Source of the DNA: QKTW01 sp052161885
GTDB lineage: Bacteria; Bacteroidota; Bacteroidia; Chitinophagales; Chitinophagaceae
Direction: 5' to 3'
Assembly (NCBI GenBank): GCA_052161885.1
Contig: CP197396.1
Span: 5,208,001 to 5,272,000, forward strand
DNA: 64,000 nt
The stretch's first letter is position 1; each line of letters starts with the position of its first letter. The notes beneath the pieces are model-generated. The model worked only from the letters and a program-made list of their open reading frames with translations. It did no database searches and was not told the origin of the DNA. Positions 22,721 to 32,222 of the stretch are shown here, in pieces. Position numbers and translations under genes: made by a program.

Positions 22721-25700
22721 ATGAACAACTACGACAGGCTCATATCCGGTTTGGATGCATTTATCCGGAAGTATTATGCAAACCAGCTGCTCCGCGGCTC
22801 GCTTATCCTGCTTATATGCCTGCTTTGCTATATTCTTACTGTGAGTGTGGGTGAGTACTACCTGTATCTTCCTGCCTGGCTCAAAATAATTATTGTCGGT
22901 CTGTTCGTTGTGGCAGGGTTGACAGCTTTGATCGGCTGGGTGATCATTCCCTTTGCTCGTATGAGCAGGCTGGGTAAGGTTATTTCGCATGAGCAGGCTG
23001 CAAGCATTATCGGGCGCCATTTTCCGGAGGTAAGTGATAAGCTGCTGAATGTATTACAGCTACGCCAGCAGTCCGATAGCGCTGCCAGTCGCGATCTTAT
23101 TGAAGCAAGCATTAATCAGAAAGCCGGGCAGATATCTGTAGTGCCGTTTACCAAAGCAGTAGACCTTTCCCGGAACAGGAAATACCTGCCATACCTGCTG
23201 CCGCCTGTGCTGATCGGCGTTTTTATACTGGTGGCTGCACCCAATGTTTTCCGTGATGCTTCGGAGCGCTTACTACAACCTACAAAGACATTTGAGAAAC
23301 CGGCACCGTTCCGTTTTGTATTGGTGAGCAATCCGTTGCAAGCTGTGCGTAATGCAGATTTTACACTTATTGTAAAAGCAGAAGGAAATACACTGCCTGC
23401 AGAAATGGCCGTGGAAGCCGGCTCCGAGAGATTGCCGATGCAGCAGATGCCCGACCGGTCCTTTCATTATACATTCAAAAATCTTACGGCTCCTGTGGCT
23501 TTCCGCTTGTTTGCCGCAGGTTTCTATTCGCAGCCATATACACTGCAGGTGGTACAGAAGCCTTTGCTTAAAGCGTTTAAAGTGCAGCTCGATTATCCGG
23601 ACTATACCGGCAAAAAAGATGAAGTGCGCAGCAGCCTGGGAGATATGACGCTGCCTGTGGGTACTGTGGTGCACATGGCTTTTCTGGCGGAGCATACAGA
23701 TAATGCAGATATACGTTTTGTAAACGGAAATGCAGTAGAATTACTGAAAAGCGGCGCCATGTTTGCCTTTCAGCATCGCTTTATGAGCGACACTTCGTAT
23801 ACGCTTTCGTTACACAACAAGCAAACACCTGTTGCCGATAGTTACCAGTATCATGTGCAGGTTATTCCCGATCAGTACCCTGTAATCCAGTTGCAGGAAA
23901 TCCGCGATACGGTAAGCGGCAAACAGATCTTACTGAATGGTACCGCCGGCGATGATTACAGTATTACGCAGGTATTGTTTCATTACAACATAAGCAATGA
24001 TAAGGGCCAGCAGCTGCTGAATAAGAGTATCCCGCTTAAAATAGCACCTGGTGCGCTCACTACTTTCCAGCATTACTTTGATGTACAGATGCTGAACCTG
24101 CAGCCGGGTCAGAAGCTGAGTTACTATATTGAAGCCTGGGATAACGACGGAGTACACGGCAGCAAAGCCTCGCGCAGTGAGGTGATGACGTACCAGATGT
24201 ACAACGATAAACAAATTGATTCTGCCATTAATGCCAATGCAGAGCAGATAAGCTCCGGGCTGAGTAACAGTGCACAACAGACGCAAAAGCTGCAGAGTGA
24301 TTATAAAGACCTGCAGAGCAAACTGCTGAATAGCGATAAGACAGAATGGGAACAGCAGCAGTCGCTGGAAGATTTACTGAAAAAACAGCAGCAGCTGCAG
24401 AACCAGGTGGAAAATACGAAGAAAAAATTTGAAGAGCAGATACAGCAGAGCAAACAGAAAGATTACAGCCAGGATGTAAAAGACAAGCAGAGTGAACTGC
24501 AGAAGCAAATGGACAACCTGCTGAACAAAGAGCTGGCAGAGCAGATGAAAAAGCTGCAGGAACTGATGCAGAAGGCAAATAAAGACCAGTCTCAGCAGAC
24601 AGCACAGCAGTTGCAGCAGGAAAACAAGCTTTTTAACATGGACCTGGAGCGTATGCAGGAACTGATGAAGCAACTGGAAATGCAGATGCGCCTGGAAGAC
24701 ATGGCCAATAAAATGGACGCACTGGCTAAAAAGCAACTGGAATTAAAGGATCAGACGGATAAAAACAAAAAAGCAGGCGAGGAGCTCAGTAAAGACCAGG
24801 AAGGCTTGAAGAAGGAGCTGGACAAGTCTATGCAGGAAGATATGAAAGACCTGAAAGAGCTGGGCAACAAGATGCAGCAGCAACAGGATGTAAATAAGCC
24901 GGAAGAACAAGGTAAGCAGGCACAGCAGAATATGCAGCAGAGCAGCCAGTCGCTGCAGCAGAAGCAGAACAGCAAATCTTCACAATCGCAGAGCAAAGCA
25001 GCCCAGAACCTGCAGCAGATGGCACAGATGATGCGCCAGCAGGCGGGAGGTATGGACCTGCAGCAGATAGAAGTAGATATAAAAGCAGTAAGACAAATTC
25101 TTACTAACCTTATCCGCTTGTCTTTCGACCAGGAACAGCTCATGCGCGATGTACGCAATACGGGTACAGCCAGCCAGCAATATCTTGCCAATCAACAAGA
25201 GCAGAACAGATTGCATGGCAATTCTTTCATGATCCGCGACAGCCTTTTTGCCCTGAGCAAACGCCAGTTTAAGCTGGCTGCTACAGTCAACAAAGAAACA
25301 ACTGAACTGGAGCGTAATATGAAATCGGCTACGGACGCGCTTGAAAACCGCAGGCCGGGTGAAGCAATGACACGCCAGCAGTATGTAATGACGCATACAA
25401 ACAACCTGGCGCTGATGCTTAATGAAATGCTTTCTAACCTGATGCAGATGCAGAGCCAGGCACAAAAGCAGCCCGGAAACGGCAGCTGCAATAAGCCGGG
25501 AGGTATGAATCCCAAACCCGGGGCAGGTCAGCAGTTGAGCGACATCATCACAAAACAGCAGCAACTAGGTAACTCCATGCAGCAGATGCAGGGCAAGCAG
25601 CAGGGACAACAGAAAGATGGCCAGCAACCCGGTGATAAAGATGGTAAAGAAGGGAACAAAGGCCAGAAAGGCCAGCAGCAAGGTCAGCAGGCCGGCTCAC

Positions 25701-26200
25701 AAGGGCAAAACGGGAAAGGCGGTAACGGAGGCGGACAGGGTAGTGAAGGTGATAATAATAATGAATATGGTAATTCCGAAGAACTGGCCCGGATGGCAGA
25801 GCAGCAGGCAGCAATCCGCCGCCAGTTGCAGGAACTGAACAGCTTACTCAACAGTAAGGGAATGGGTAATGCCAAAGAGTTGCGTGAAATACAGGAGAAA
25901 ATGGACCGTAATGAAACCGATCTTGTAAACCGTCGCCTGTCTGCAGAATTTAAATTGCGCCAGCAGGAAATACTGACACGCTTGCTGCAGGCTGAGAAGT
26001 CTTTGAGGGAGCAGGAACAGGATGATAAACGTTCGTCAAAAACATCGCAGGAACTGAGCAGGCCTATACCGGCTGAGCTTCAGAAATATATGCAGGACCG
26101 CCAGAAAATGCTGGATCTCTACAAAACAGTGCCACCGCAACTGAAGCCATATTACAAGGACATGGTTGAGAAGTACTACCAGATGATTGGAAATAAGTAA
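22721..26200 (+). CDS. DUF4175 family giant membrane protein
   Basis: A 1159-residue membrane protein of the Bacteroidota DUF4175 family. Two transmembrane helices occur near residues 26-42 and 48-74, then a third hydrophobic segment near 150-170 (YLPYLLPPVLIGVFILVAA). From about 180 to 480 are beta-sandwich-like extracytoplasmic regions (KPAPFRFVLVSNPL, LDYPDYTGKKDE). From about 500 to 770 it is a long Gln/Lys/Glu coiled coil (KKLQELMQKANKDQS), and 900-1010 is a Gln/Gly-rich low-complexity linker (QQGQQKDGQQPGDKDG), followed by helical C-terminal residues. Function not established; size and order suggest an envelope scaffolding role. The promoter region contains the octamer array. Confidence 0.88.
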   Translation: MNNYDRLISGLDAFIRKYYANQLLRGSLILLICLLCYILTVSVGEYYLYLPAWLKIIIVGLFVVAGLTALIGWVIIPFARMSRLGKVISHEQAASIIGRHFPEVSDKLLNVLQLRQQSDSAASRDLIEASINQKAGQISVVPFTKAVDLSRNRKYLPYLLPPVLIGVFILVAAPNVFRDASERLLQPTKTFEKPAPFRFVLVSNPLQAVRNADFTLIVKAEGNTLPAEMAVEAGSERLPMQQMPDRSFHYTFKNLTAPVAFRLFAAGFYSQPYTLQVVQKPLLKAFKVQLDYPDYTGKKDEVRSSLGDMTLPVGTVVHMAFLAEHTDNADIRFVNGNAVELLKSGAMFAFQHRFMSDTSYTLSLHNKQTPVADSYQYHVQVIPDQYPVIQLQEIRDTVSGKQILLNGTAGDDYSITQVLFHYNISNDKGQQLLNKSIPLKIAPGALTTFQHYFDVQMLNLQPGQKLSYYIEAWDNDGVHGSKASRSEVMTYQMYNDKQIDSAINANAEQISSGLSNSAQQTQKLQSDYKDLQSKLLNSDKTEWEQQQSLEDLLKKQQQLQNQVENTKKKFEEQIQQSKQKDYSQDVKDKQSELQKQMDNLLNKELAEQMKKLQELMQKANKDQSQQTAQQLQQENKLFNMDLERMQELMKQLEMQMRLEDMANKMDALAKKQLELKDQTDKNKKAGEELSKDQEGLKKELDKSMQEDMKDLKELGNKMQQQQDVNKPEEQGKQAQQNMQQSSQSLQQKQNSKSSQSQSKAAQNLQQMAQMMRQQAGGMDLQQIEVDIKAVRQILTNLIRLSFDQEQLMRDVRNTGTASQQYLANQQEQNRLHGNSFMIRDSLFALSKRQFKLAATVNKETTELERNMKSATDALENRRPGEAMTRQQYVMTHTNNLALMLNEMLSNLMQMQSQAQKQPGNGSCNKPGGMNPKPGAGQQLSDIITKQQQLGNSMQQMQGKQQGQQKDGQQPGDKDGKEGNKGQKGQQQGQQAGSQGQNGKGGNGGGQGSEGDNNNEYGNSEELARMAEQQAAIRRQLQELNSLLNSKGMGNAKELREIQEKMDRNETDLVNRRLSAEFKLRQQEILTRLLQAEKSLREQEQDDKRSSKTSQELSRPIPAELQKYMQDRQKMLDLYKTVPPQLKPYYKDMVEKYYQMIGNK

Positions 26201-26302
26201 GTACTCACCTTTTTTTATGCACAAATGTTGATAAGGAACAGGCCCGAAATCCATCGGAAAATCAGCTTCTGAAATAGTCAAGCTTATGTTAAAGTGTTGA
26301 TT

Positions 26303-26310
26303 TATATTTG
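26303..26310 (+). promoter_or_regulatory. -7 promoter element ahead of two-helix membrane protein
   Basis: TATATTTG, exact TAnnTTTG, 143 bp before the ATG at 26454; a long leader would follow. Confidence 0.4.
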
Positions 26311-26453
26311 GTTCGTTCTAACCTTTTGTGGCTGGCCTCCGTCTTATTATGTAGTAAGTAGTATTCTTAAATGACACTCCCATGTGTTTGAATTAGAAAA
26401 AAATATACTTATCTTACGAATACAATTGTTCTTTCACTTAAAAAATAGTTTTT

Positions 26454-26924
26454 ATGCTATTCACAAGAACTTATCGGTACCAGTCAGCCATTCCTCAGGA
26501 AGACATCAAAAGCCGTCTTGTAGGAAAACACGTAAAAGTCCATAACCTTGATTTTGAAGTATTGGAAAAAGACCACCAGCTGAAAATTATTCCTCACGCC
26601 GAAGCTGTTGAAGCTATCAAGACGCTACCCATTACACACATTGATTTCATTGGCAAAGGTGTGAAGACACAGGTTGTTATCAGTTCCAAAATGAGAAAAA
26701 TAGATATGGGCGGGCCTTTGCTTATTGTCCTTTTCTGTCTTTTTATGCTGAGTGCTGCTATTATCTCACTTATTTTCGGCAAAGAAGAATACATGAGCTT
26801 TACCTATGCACTGCTTGGGGTAGGCATCCTGTTCTTTGTCATATTCTGGATGCGTATGGAATCTGGCTACTTTGACTATGTGCGTAAAATACGCGATTAT
26901 ATAAAACATCAGATCGTAGCTTAA
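26454..26924 (+). CDS. Hypothetical membrane protein with two transmembrane helices
   Basis: A 156-residue membrane protein. The first 85 residues are a soluble strand/helix domain (RLVGKHVKVHNLDFEVLEK, HQLKIIPHAEAVEAIK). Two transmembrane helices lie near residues 89-106 (PLLIVLFCLFMLSAAIISLIF) and 115-131 (YALLGVGILFFVIFWM). The C-terminal tail is basic and cytoplasmic. I do not recognise the family. Its stop codon lies inside a 30-bp perfect palindrome (26908-26937) that separates it from the convergent thioredoxin-like gene. Confidence 0.7.
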   Translation: MLFTRTYRYQSAIPQEDIKSRLVGKHVKVHNLDFEVLEKDHQLKIIPHAEAVEAIKTLPITHIDFIGKGVKTQVVISSKMRKIDMGGPLLIVLFCLFMLSAAIISLIFGKEEYMSFTYALLGVGILFFVIFWMRMESGYFDYVRKIRDYIKHQIVA

Positions 26925-26937
26925 GCTACGATCTGAT
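26908..26937. terminator. 30-bp perfect palindrome, bidirectional terminator
   Basis: Arms of 13 bp (ATCAGATCGTAGC at 26908-26920 and complement at 26925-26937) around a TTAA centre; the stop codon TAA of the plus-strand gene is at its centre and the stop of the minus-strand gene is adjacent. Confidence 0.75.
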
Positions 26938-27510
26938 TTAATTTCTGAGCTCTGGGTTAGCACCATCTATAAACGGCTTTAAAGAGTCGATCGGTACATC
27001 TGTACTGAATATCTTTATCAGCTTGCGCTCTTTGTTATAAATATTGATCTGGGGCAACCCCTGGTACAGGAATGCATTATCCACAAAATGCGAACTGTCC
27101 ACACCTACAATCATAGTAGGGTATTCGCTTACCTGGTGATTATTATTGAAATATTCCAGGTACGGCATCATCATGGAACCCGCCATCAGCACCAGCTTAT
27201 TCTTTTTGAAGAGAAAGATATTTTTCTTCAGTATTTCCGTTTCCTCTTCACAGTGCTCGCATGTAGGATTAAATAACATTACAAACAGGTTGACGTCATT
27301 TTTCAGATCCGCAGCTGTAATGGTTTTTCCTTTCATAGTAACCATCTTCACGGGCGGCATAGGAGCACCTATTTCCCTGTAGTTCATCTTTGCAGTATCA
27401 GCGGGTTGCTGTACATGGGCGGTATCGTTTGTCTTTTTTGATTTGTGCTTTTGTGCAAAAGCGAGAAAAGAACAACAAACGAGAGCAATGATTAGTAATT
27501 TGCGTTGCAT
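26938..27510 (-). CDS. Secreted thioredoxin-like protein (TlpA/redoxin type)
   Basis: A 190-residue exported thioredoxin-fold protein. Signal peptide to about residue 19 (FLAFAQ), then a Lys/Thr/Gln-rich linker, then the TlpA-like domain: MPPVKMVTMKGKTITAADLK (the inserted beta-alpha element of membrane-anchored TlpA types), NLFVMLFNPTCEHCEEE with catalytic Cys84 and Cys87, YPTMIVGVD with cis-Pro region, and LPQINIYNKERKLIKIF. Probable role: reduction or handling of thiols in the periplasm, e.g. in cytochrome maturation; partner unknown. It converges with a membrane protein gene with a shared palindrome. Confidence 0.88.
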   Translation of the reverse strand: MQRKLLIIALVCCSFLAFAQKHKSKKTNDTAHVQQPADTAKMNYREIGAPMPPVKMVTMKGKTITAADLKNDVNLFVMLFNPTCEHCEEETEILKKNIFLFKKNKLVLMAGSMMMPYLEYFNNNHQVSEYPTMIVGVDSSHFVDNAFLYQGLPQINIYNKERKLIKIFSTDVPIDSLKPFIDGANPELRN

Positions 27511-27560
27511 CTGGCTAAGTTAAGTGAAAACAGAAAAAATAAAAGCTAAAGTTCAGGAAA

Positions 27561-28835
27561 ATGTACCAGACCGATCCGCAGATACCGCTTGCTGAAAGAG
27601 TAAGGCCGCGCAGCCTCAGTGATTTTATAGGACAGGAACATCTTGTAGGCCCGGGAAAAGTCCTGGAGCAGATGATACATGCGCGTAAAGTGCACTCAAT
27701 CATATTCTGGGGCCCTCCGGGAGTCGGTAAAACTACGTTGGCCCAGATCATTGCTCATTCACTGGATATACCCTTTTTTACACTCAGCGCTATTGACAGT
27801 GGCGTAAAAGATGTACGTGCAGTAATAGAACAGGCAAGAAAAGCCGGTCATGCACTGCTTTTTATAGATGAAATTCACCGTTTTAATAAAGCGCAGCAGG
27901 ACAGTCTGCTGGGAGCGGTAGAAAAAGGCATTATTACACTTATTGGCGCTACCACCGAAAATCCGTCTTTCGAAGTGATCAGCGCATTGCTGAGCCGCAG
28001 CCAGGTATATGTGCTGAAGCCACTTACTGAAGAACATATGAAAGCGCTGGTACATCAGGCAATGGAAAAAGACCGTTGGCTGAAAGAGCAGCATGCAGTT
28101 GTGGAAGAATGGGAGGCTTTACTGCAATTGAGCGGAGGGGATGCACGGCGTTTGCTGAACCTGCTGGAGCTGGTTGTTTCTTCATTACCCGAAGGACAAA
28201 AAGTGCTTACCGATGATAAGGTGCAGGAAATTGTGCAGCAGAAAATGGCGTTGTATGACAAATCCGGCGAGCAGCATTACGATATCATTTCGGCTTTTAT
28301 TAAGTCTATCCGGGGCAGTGACCCCAATGCGGCCGTTTATTATCTCGCACGTATGATAGAAGGTGGGGAAGACCCTAAGTTTATTGCGCGGAGAATGCTC
28401 ATATTGGCCAGTGAAGACATTGGTAACGCCAATCCCAATGCATTATTACTCGCTACCAGCTGTTTTCAGGCTGTGGAAATGATAGGCTGGCCGGAAAGCC
28501 GTATTATTTTGTCTCAATGCGTTACTTATCTGGCCTCCTCTGTAAAAAGCAATGCCGCTTACATGGCTATTAACAATGCCCAGGCGCTTGTAAACCAGAC
28601 GGGCGACCTGCCAGTACCGCTGCATATACGCAATGCGCCGACAGGGTTAATGAAAAAACTGGATTACGGGAAAGGATATAAATACGCTCATGATTTTCCC
28701 AGCAATTTTGTAGATCAGGAATTTCTTCCCGATGCAATTAGCGGTGTGAAACTGTATGATCCGGGGAATAATGCCAGTGAAGCAAGGCAACGGGAATATC
28801 TTCGCCAGTGCTGGAAAGACAAGTACGGATATTGA
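27561..28835 (+). CDS. rarA: Replication-associated recombination protein A (clamp-loader AAA+)
   Basis: A 424-residue AAA+ ATPase of the RarA/MgsA/WRNIP1 family, acting at stalled replication forks. Motifs: Walker A GPPGVGKTT (51-59), Walker B LLFIDEIHRF (99-108), sensor 1 GATTENPSF (129-137), arginine/lid region LSGGDARRLLN near 196-206, and the C-terminal tetramerisation part (DIISAFIKSIRGSDPNAA, ASEDIGNANPNALLLA). Full-length. Its neighbours are unrelated, and the gene is divergent from the thioredoxin-like gene with 50 bp between them. The family and order are clear. Confidence 0.96.
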   Translation: MYQTDPQIPLAERVRPRSLSDFIGQEHLVGPGKVLEQMIHARKVHSIIFWGPPGVGKTTLAQIIAHSLDIPFFTLSAIDSGVKDVRAVIEQARKAGHALLFIDEIHRFNKAQQDSLLGAVEKGIITLIGATTENPSFEVISALLSRSQVYVLKPLTEEHMKALVHQAMEKDRWLKEQHAVVEEWEALLQLSGGDARRLLNLLELVVSSLPEGQKVLTDDKVQEIVQQKMALYDKSGEQHYDIISAFIKSIRGSDPNAAVYYLARMIEGGEDPKFIARRMLILASEDIGNANPNALLLATSCFQAVEMIGWPESRIILSQCVTYLASSVKSNAAYMAINNAQALVNQTGDLPVPLHIRNAPTGLMKKLDYGKGYKYAHDFPSNFVDQEFLPDAISGVKLYDPGNNASEARQREYLRQCWKDKYGY

Positions 28836-28870
28836 TTTTACATAGATTGCTTTTCCTGCAGGATTAATTT

Positions 28871-29788
28871 TTATTTCCTGAGCAGATCTTTTACGGCAGA
28901 TTTAATATCGGGAAACTTGTATTGAAATCCAGCCTCCAGGGTTTTATGGGCATCTACTGTACAGCTTTTCAGTACTTCGGTGCTCATTTCACCCAGTATC
29001 ATCTTTAAAAAGAAAGCCGGCACAGGCACCGGTATCTTTATCCCGCCTTTTATACGGGCAATGGTGTGCATCAGTTTTATATGGCTCACCGGGTGCGGAC
29101 TTACGCCATTGTAAATGCCGCTCCAGTGTTCGTGCTGCAACGTTTCGAGCAGCAATGCCGCAAGATCTTCCACATGTATCCAGCTTACGGTTTGCCTGCC
29201 GCTGCTCAGTATCGGTACAACGCCGAACTTCATAGGTTTTACAAACTCCGACATTGCCCCGGCTTCTTTGCCCAATACAATCCCGAACCGTATAATTACC
29301 CTGCGGAGGAATGCTGCTGCCGGTTCTGAGGCAGCCTCCCATTTTTCACAGGTTTTGCCCAGGAAATCGGCATACGACGGAGCAGTTTCTGTAAATGGAA
29401 CAAGGCCATCGCGGTCGGGACCATAAAAGCCGGTAGCCGATGCGCAGACAAGTGTTTTACAGTTAGGTGCGTGATCTTTAAGCTGCTGTACGAGAAAATT
29501 GGTTGTGGCAACACGGCTGTCAAATATCAGGCGCTTACGTTCTTCATTCCACCGCTTTTCGGCAAGACCGGCGCCTGCAAGGTGCACCATCGCATCCACC
29601 TGGCGGAGCGCCCCCAGGTCGCATTCGCGTACTCCGGGATTCCAGTAAGCATATTGCAGGTTATCTGTAGACTGTTTTTTGCTGGTTCCTCTCGTGAAAA
29701 TGATCACTTTACAGCCCTGTGCGTGTAGAAGCCCGGTAAGGTGATGCCCCACAAATCCAGTTCCGCCTGTAATGCCGATGGTCTTCAT
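28871..29788 (-). CDS. TIGR01777 family oxidoreductase (YfcH-like epimerase)
   Basis: A 305-residue SDR-related protein. The ATG at 29788 starts MKTIGITGG directly before the NAD(P) loop GGTGFVGHHL; an in-frame extension to 29821 adds nothing. Motifs: VHLAGAGLAEKRW, LVCASATGFYGP (family signature near residue 115), RIGIVLGKEAGAM, VSWIHVEDLAALL, GIYNGVSPHPVSHIK and a C-terminal DUF1731-type end (VLKSCTVDAHKTLEAGFQYKFPDIK). Widespread in Bacteria and plants (sulA/YfcH-like), linked to cell division by family only; biochemical role unknown. Monocistronic, separated from rarA by 35 bp in a convergent arrangement. Confidence 0.9.
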   Translation of the reverse strand: MKTIGITGGTGFVGHHLTGLLHAQGCKVIIFTRGTSKKQSTDNLQYAYWNPGVRECDLGALRQVDAMVHLAGAGLAEKRWNEERKRLIFDSRVATTNFLVQQLKDHAPNCKTLVCASATGFYGPDRDGLVPFTETAPSYADFLGKTCEKWEAASEPAAAFLRRVIIRFGIVLGKEAGAMSEFVKPMKFGVVPILSSGRQTVSWIHVEDLAALLLETLQHEHWSGIYNGVSPHPVSHIKLMHTIARIKGGIKIPVPVPAFFLKMILGEMSTEVLKSCTVDAHKTLEAGFQYKFPDIKSAVKDLLRK

Positions 29789-29931
29789 CTGGTACGTTTT
29801 GCTCTTTAAATTACAACGCAAAAAGGATTATTTCCAGCATAAGTGTTAAAGAAATCTTTTTTTCATAGAAAAAACCAAGGTGTTGCAATAAAGAATCGTC
29901 TTCGGGCGTTTAAGGAGCAAATCAACACGTA

Positions 29932-30129
29932 ATGAACAAAACTTTACATCGCACTTTTAGTCCTTCCAGTCAGAGCATTGCCGGTAAGGGCTCTCATACA
30001 GAAAAGAAAATGCTCGGAGCGGTAAGCAATGATCTGCGTGGCTTCTGGAAGGAAGCAGCAGATGATCTGTTGCAGCCACGTCCTGAAGCAGTTGCTTCAC
30101 TTCTGGAAAAGATCTCCCGGCTTAACTGA
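29932..30129 (+). CDS. Small conserved-looking protein
   Basis: A 65-residue soluble protein, ATG at 29932 with AAGGAG at 29911-29916, a loose RBS-like site 15 nt upstream. Basic N-terminus, amphipathic C-terminal half (LRGFWKEAADDLLQPRPEAVASLLEKISRLN), consistent with a small helical protein. There is no known domain. It lies in a divergent gap between the TIGR01777 oxidoreductase and a metallophosphoesterase. Supported by codon pattern and clean reading frame, not by recognition. Confidence 0.45.
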   Translation: MNKTLHRTFSPSSQSIAGKGSHTEKKMLGAVSNDLRGFWKEAADDLLQPRPEAVASLLEKISRLN

Positions 30130-30204
30130 TTGTGAGGAATGTGGTTATCTGATTGATGTGTTTCCTGCACGTCACATTCCAGCATTTAATCACATTCAGC
30201 ATAT

Positions 30205-31458
30205 TTACACAAGCTCAATAACTGTTATTTCCGGTAGGATACCCAGCCTGCCGGGATAGCCGAGGAATCCGAATCCGCGGTTTACATACAGGTATTGCTC
30301 GCCCTGCTGATAAAGACCAGCCCATTTTTTGTACATATACTGTACCGGACTCCATTTGAAACCGGGTATCTCTATGCCGAACTGCATGCCGTGCGTATGG
30401 CCTGCAAGGGTCAGCTGTATATCCTTATAATCGGGCAATACCTGGGCATCCCAGTGAGACGGATCATGCGACAGCAGGATTTTAAAAGGTATGTTTTTCT
30501 CTGCAAGCCCTGCCGTTGCTTTTTTCATGTCACCATGCTTTGGGAATTGCGGTTTGGCGCTCCAGTTTTCAATACCTACTAAAGCAATTGCATCCTGGCC
30601 GCGCTGCAGTACCATATGCTCATTCATCAGCAGGCGCCATCCCATTTCGGCATGTATCTGTTTCAGGCGGTCAAGGTTGGCTGCTTTGGCTTCATGACTT
30701 TCCCATTGTACATAGTCGCCATAGTCGTGGTTGCCAAGAGTTGAGTACACGCCCAGCGGCGCTTTAAGCTGCGCAAATATTTCCTTATACGTTTCTGCTT
30801 CTTCTGCTTTATTGTTTACCAGGTCACCGGTAAACAGGATGAGGTCGGGCTTTTCTGCCATTGCTTTTTCCACGCCACGTGCTACCGCATGATGGTTATC
30901 GAAGCTGCCGGAGTGTATATCTGATATCTGTACGATCTTCATACCGCGGAACGCTTCAGGAAGTGAAGCAAATTGCAGTTTTATGCGCCGCACATGATAG
31001 TTGTACCGGTTGGATACACCATAAATGAACCCGGAAAGGCTGAGCCCGCCCACCAATAACGCAAAGCGCTGCAGAAACACAGAGCGGCTGATACCACCAC
31101 TGGCTGCATCGGGGCTTGTTGCTGCGGTTCCGCCGGTATAAAACAGGTTTACGATCCACATCAGCAGCCGGCGCAGCTCATCGAGCAGCATGATCAGCAG
31201 AATAAGGATTTTACCTACCACAAAGCCCAGCACAAATGCGATATAGATATTGCGCAGCAGGTGGGGCAGTGCCGCCCAGTTTATCTGGCGGAACAAGATT
31301 AACCCCAGCCATGCAAGGGCTGTAAGCGCGAAGTAAAAAACTGTGATGCCTGTGCGCCAGGCTGCGGGTAATGTACGCACAGCGGAGCGCACTACAATAA
31401 AGCTGTAATATTCTGCAAAGCTTATAATGCTCAGGAAGATCAGCAGGCGTAACCACAT
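30205..31458 (-). CDS. Membrane-anchored metallophosphoesterase
   Basis: A 417-residue protein with about four transmembrane helices in residues 1-150 (including LLIFLSIISFAEYYSFIVV, GITVFYFALTALAWLGLILF, IYIAFVLGFVVGKILILLIML) and a cytosolic or periplasmic calcineurin-like phosphoesterase domain. All five metal motifs are present: D180-x-H182 in ISDIHSG, GD at 211-212, GNHD 242-245, SHD 330-332 and GHTH 353-356. Such proteins resemble YkuE/UDP-2,3-diacylglucosamine hydrolase-type family members, with unknown substrate here. Monocistronic, convergent with the small gene at 29932. Confidence 0.92.
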   Translation of the reverse strand: MWLRLLIFLSIISFAEYYSFIVVRSAVRTLPAAWRTGITVFYFALTALAWLGLILFRQINWAALPHLLRNIYIAFVLGFVVGKILILLIMLLDELRRLLMWIVNLFYTGGTAATSPDAASGGISRSVFLQRFALLVGGLSLSGFIYGVSNRYNYHVRRIKLQFASLPEAFRGMKIVQISDIHSGSFDNHHAVARGVEKAMAEKPDLILFTGDLVNNKAEEAETYKEIFAQLKAPLGVYSTLGNHDYGDYVQWESHEAKAANLDRLKQIHAEMGWRLLMNEHMVLQRGQDAIALVGIENWSAKPQFPKHGDMKKATAGLAEKNIPFKILLSHDPSHWDAQVLPDYKDIQLTLAGHTHGMQFGIEIPGFKWSPVQYMYKKWAGLYQQGEQYLYVNRGFGFLGYPGRLGILPEITVIELV

Positions 31459-31481
31459 ATGCCGTAATTGAGGGAGTGTTA

Positions 31482-31982
31482 TCAGTAGTTTAAAAATTCT
31501 TCGATCTGCTGTTCTATAACAGCCACGGTAGCGGTATTTATAAAATTGCCGTCTTTGTCCATCTCCTCATTAATGCGCGAAATAGGGATTTTATTATAAT
31601 GTACGTTCATCTTAAGGTAGTGGAGGATATTGGTAAGGTGCTCCATGCCGCGGAGGTTACCTGCCCGTCCGTCTGACACACCGGTCATGAGCGCTTTTTT
31701 ATGCCACCAGCATTGTTTTATATCGCTGTTGTCGAGCATGGTTTTAAGAATGCCGGGAAAGCTGCCGTTATATTCCGGTATGATGAAGATGAATTTTTCG
31801 GAAGGGATGAAACATTGCTGCTCCAATGCTTTCAGTTCTTCGCTGCGGGTGCATACATCGGCATCTTCAAGTGATATGAGACGGACATTTTCCGCCTTTT
31901 CTTTCAGCAGGTTGTAATATGCCTGTGCCACCCTCAGTGTCATGCTGTCCTTTCTGTTGGTGCCCGAGATAATTGTGATCAT
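31482..31982 (-). CDS. NADPH-dependent FMN reductase
   Basis: A 166-residue flavodoxin-fold oxidoreductase (NADPH-dependent FMN reductase family). FMN loop ISGTNRKDSMTLRVA (residues 4-18, with GTNRxxSxT), second flavin loop IPEYNGSFPGILKTMLDN (about 88-105) and a C-terminal helix region. These enzymes reduce FMN or quinones in the cytosol; specific partner unknown. Its ATG is upstream of the metallophosphoesterase gene on the same strand with 23 bp between, so they may share a transcript. Confidence 0.9.
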   Translation of the reverse strand: MITIISGTNRKDSMTLRVAQAYYNLLKEKAENVRLISLEDADVCTRSEELKALEQQCFIPSEKFIFIIPEYNGSFPGILKTMLDNSDIKQCWWHKKALMTGVSDGRAGNLRGMEHLTNILHYLKMNVHYNKIPISRINEEMDKDGNFINTATVAVIEQQIEEFLNY

Positions 31983-32071
31983 TCAATAGTGCCTTAAACT
32001 TGAAATAGATATGCAAAAATAGCTGGTTTAGGCATCCATAGCTGAATAGCGGTAAGTGAAAAAATTTATAG

Positions 32072-32203
32072 GCATCAGAAAATTTTGTAAACGCTGGTTA
32101 CCAGGCAGGCCTTGTAAATACAATACCCGGCGGAAACAGCGATTACAGCTACAAAACCGGTACTATAAGGCTGGGCGCCGGATTTTTCTTTGGAGAAAAA
32201 TAA
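32072..32203 (+). pseudogene. Remnant of an outer membrane beta-barrel gene (C-terminal fragment)
   Basis: In the 290-bp gap between the flavin reductase and slipin genes, an open frame from 32072 (stop TAG at 32069) to TAA at 32201-32203 encodes a Gly/Tyr/Phe-rich C-terminus: NFVNAGYQAGLVNTI, then SYKTGTIRLGAGFFFG and EK. Strand-like alternation and the Phe-rich end look like the last strands of an outer membrane barrel protein. There is no start codon or signal peptide, so it is called a decayed fragment. The frame choice rests on composition only. Confidence 0.4.
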
Positions 32204-32222
32204 ACAAGACAAGATATCCAGT

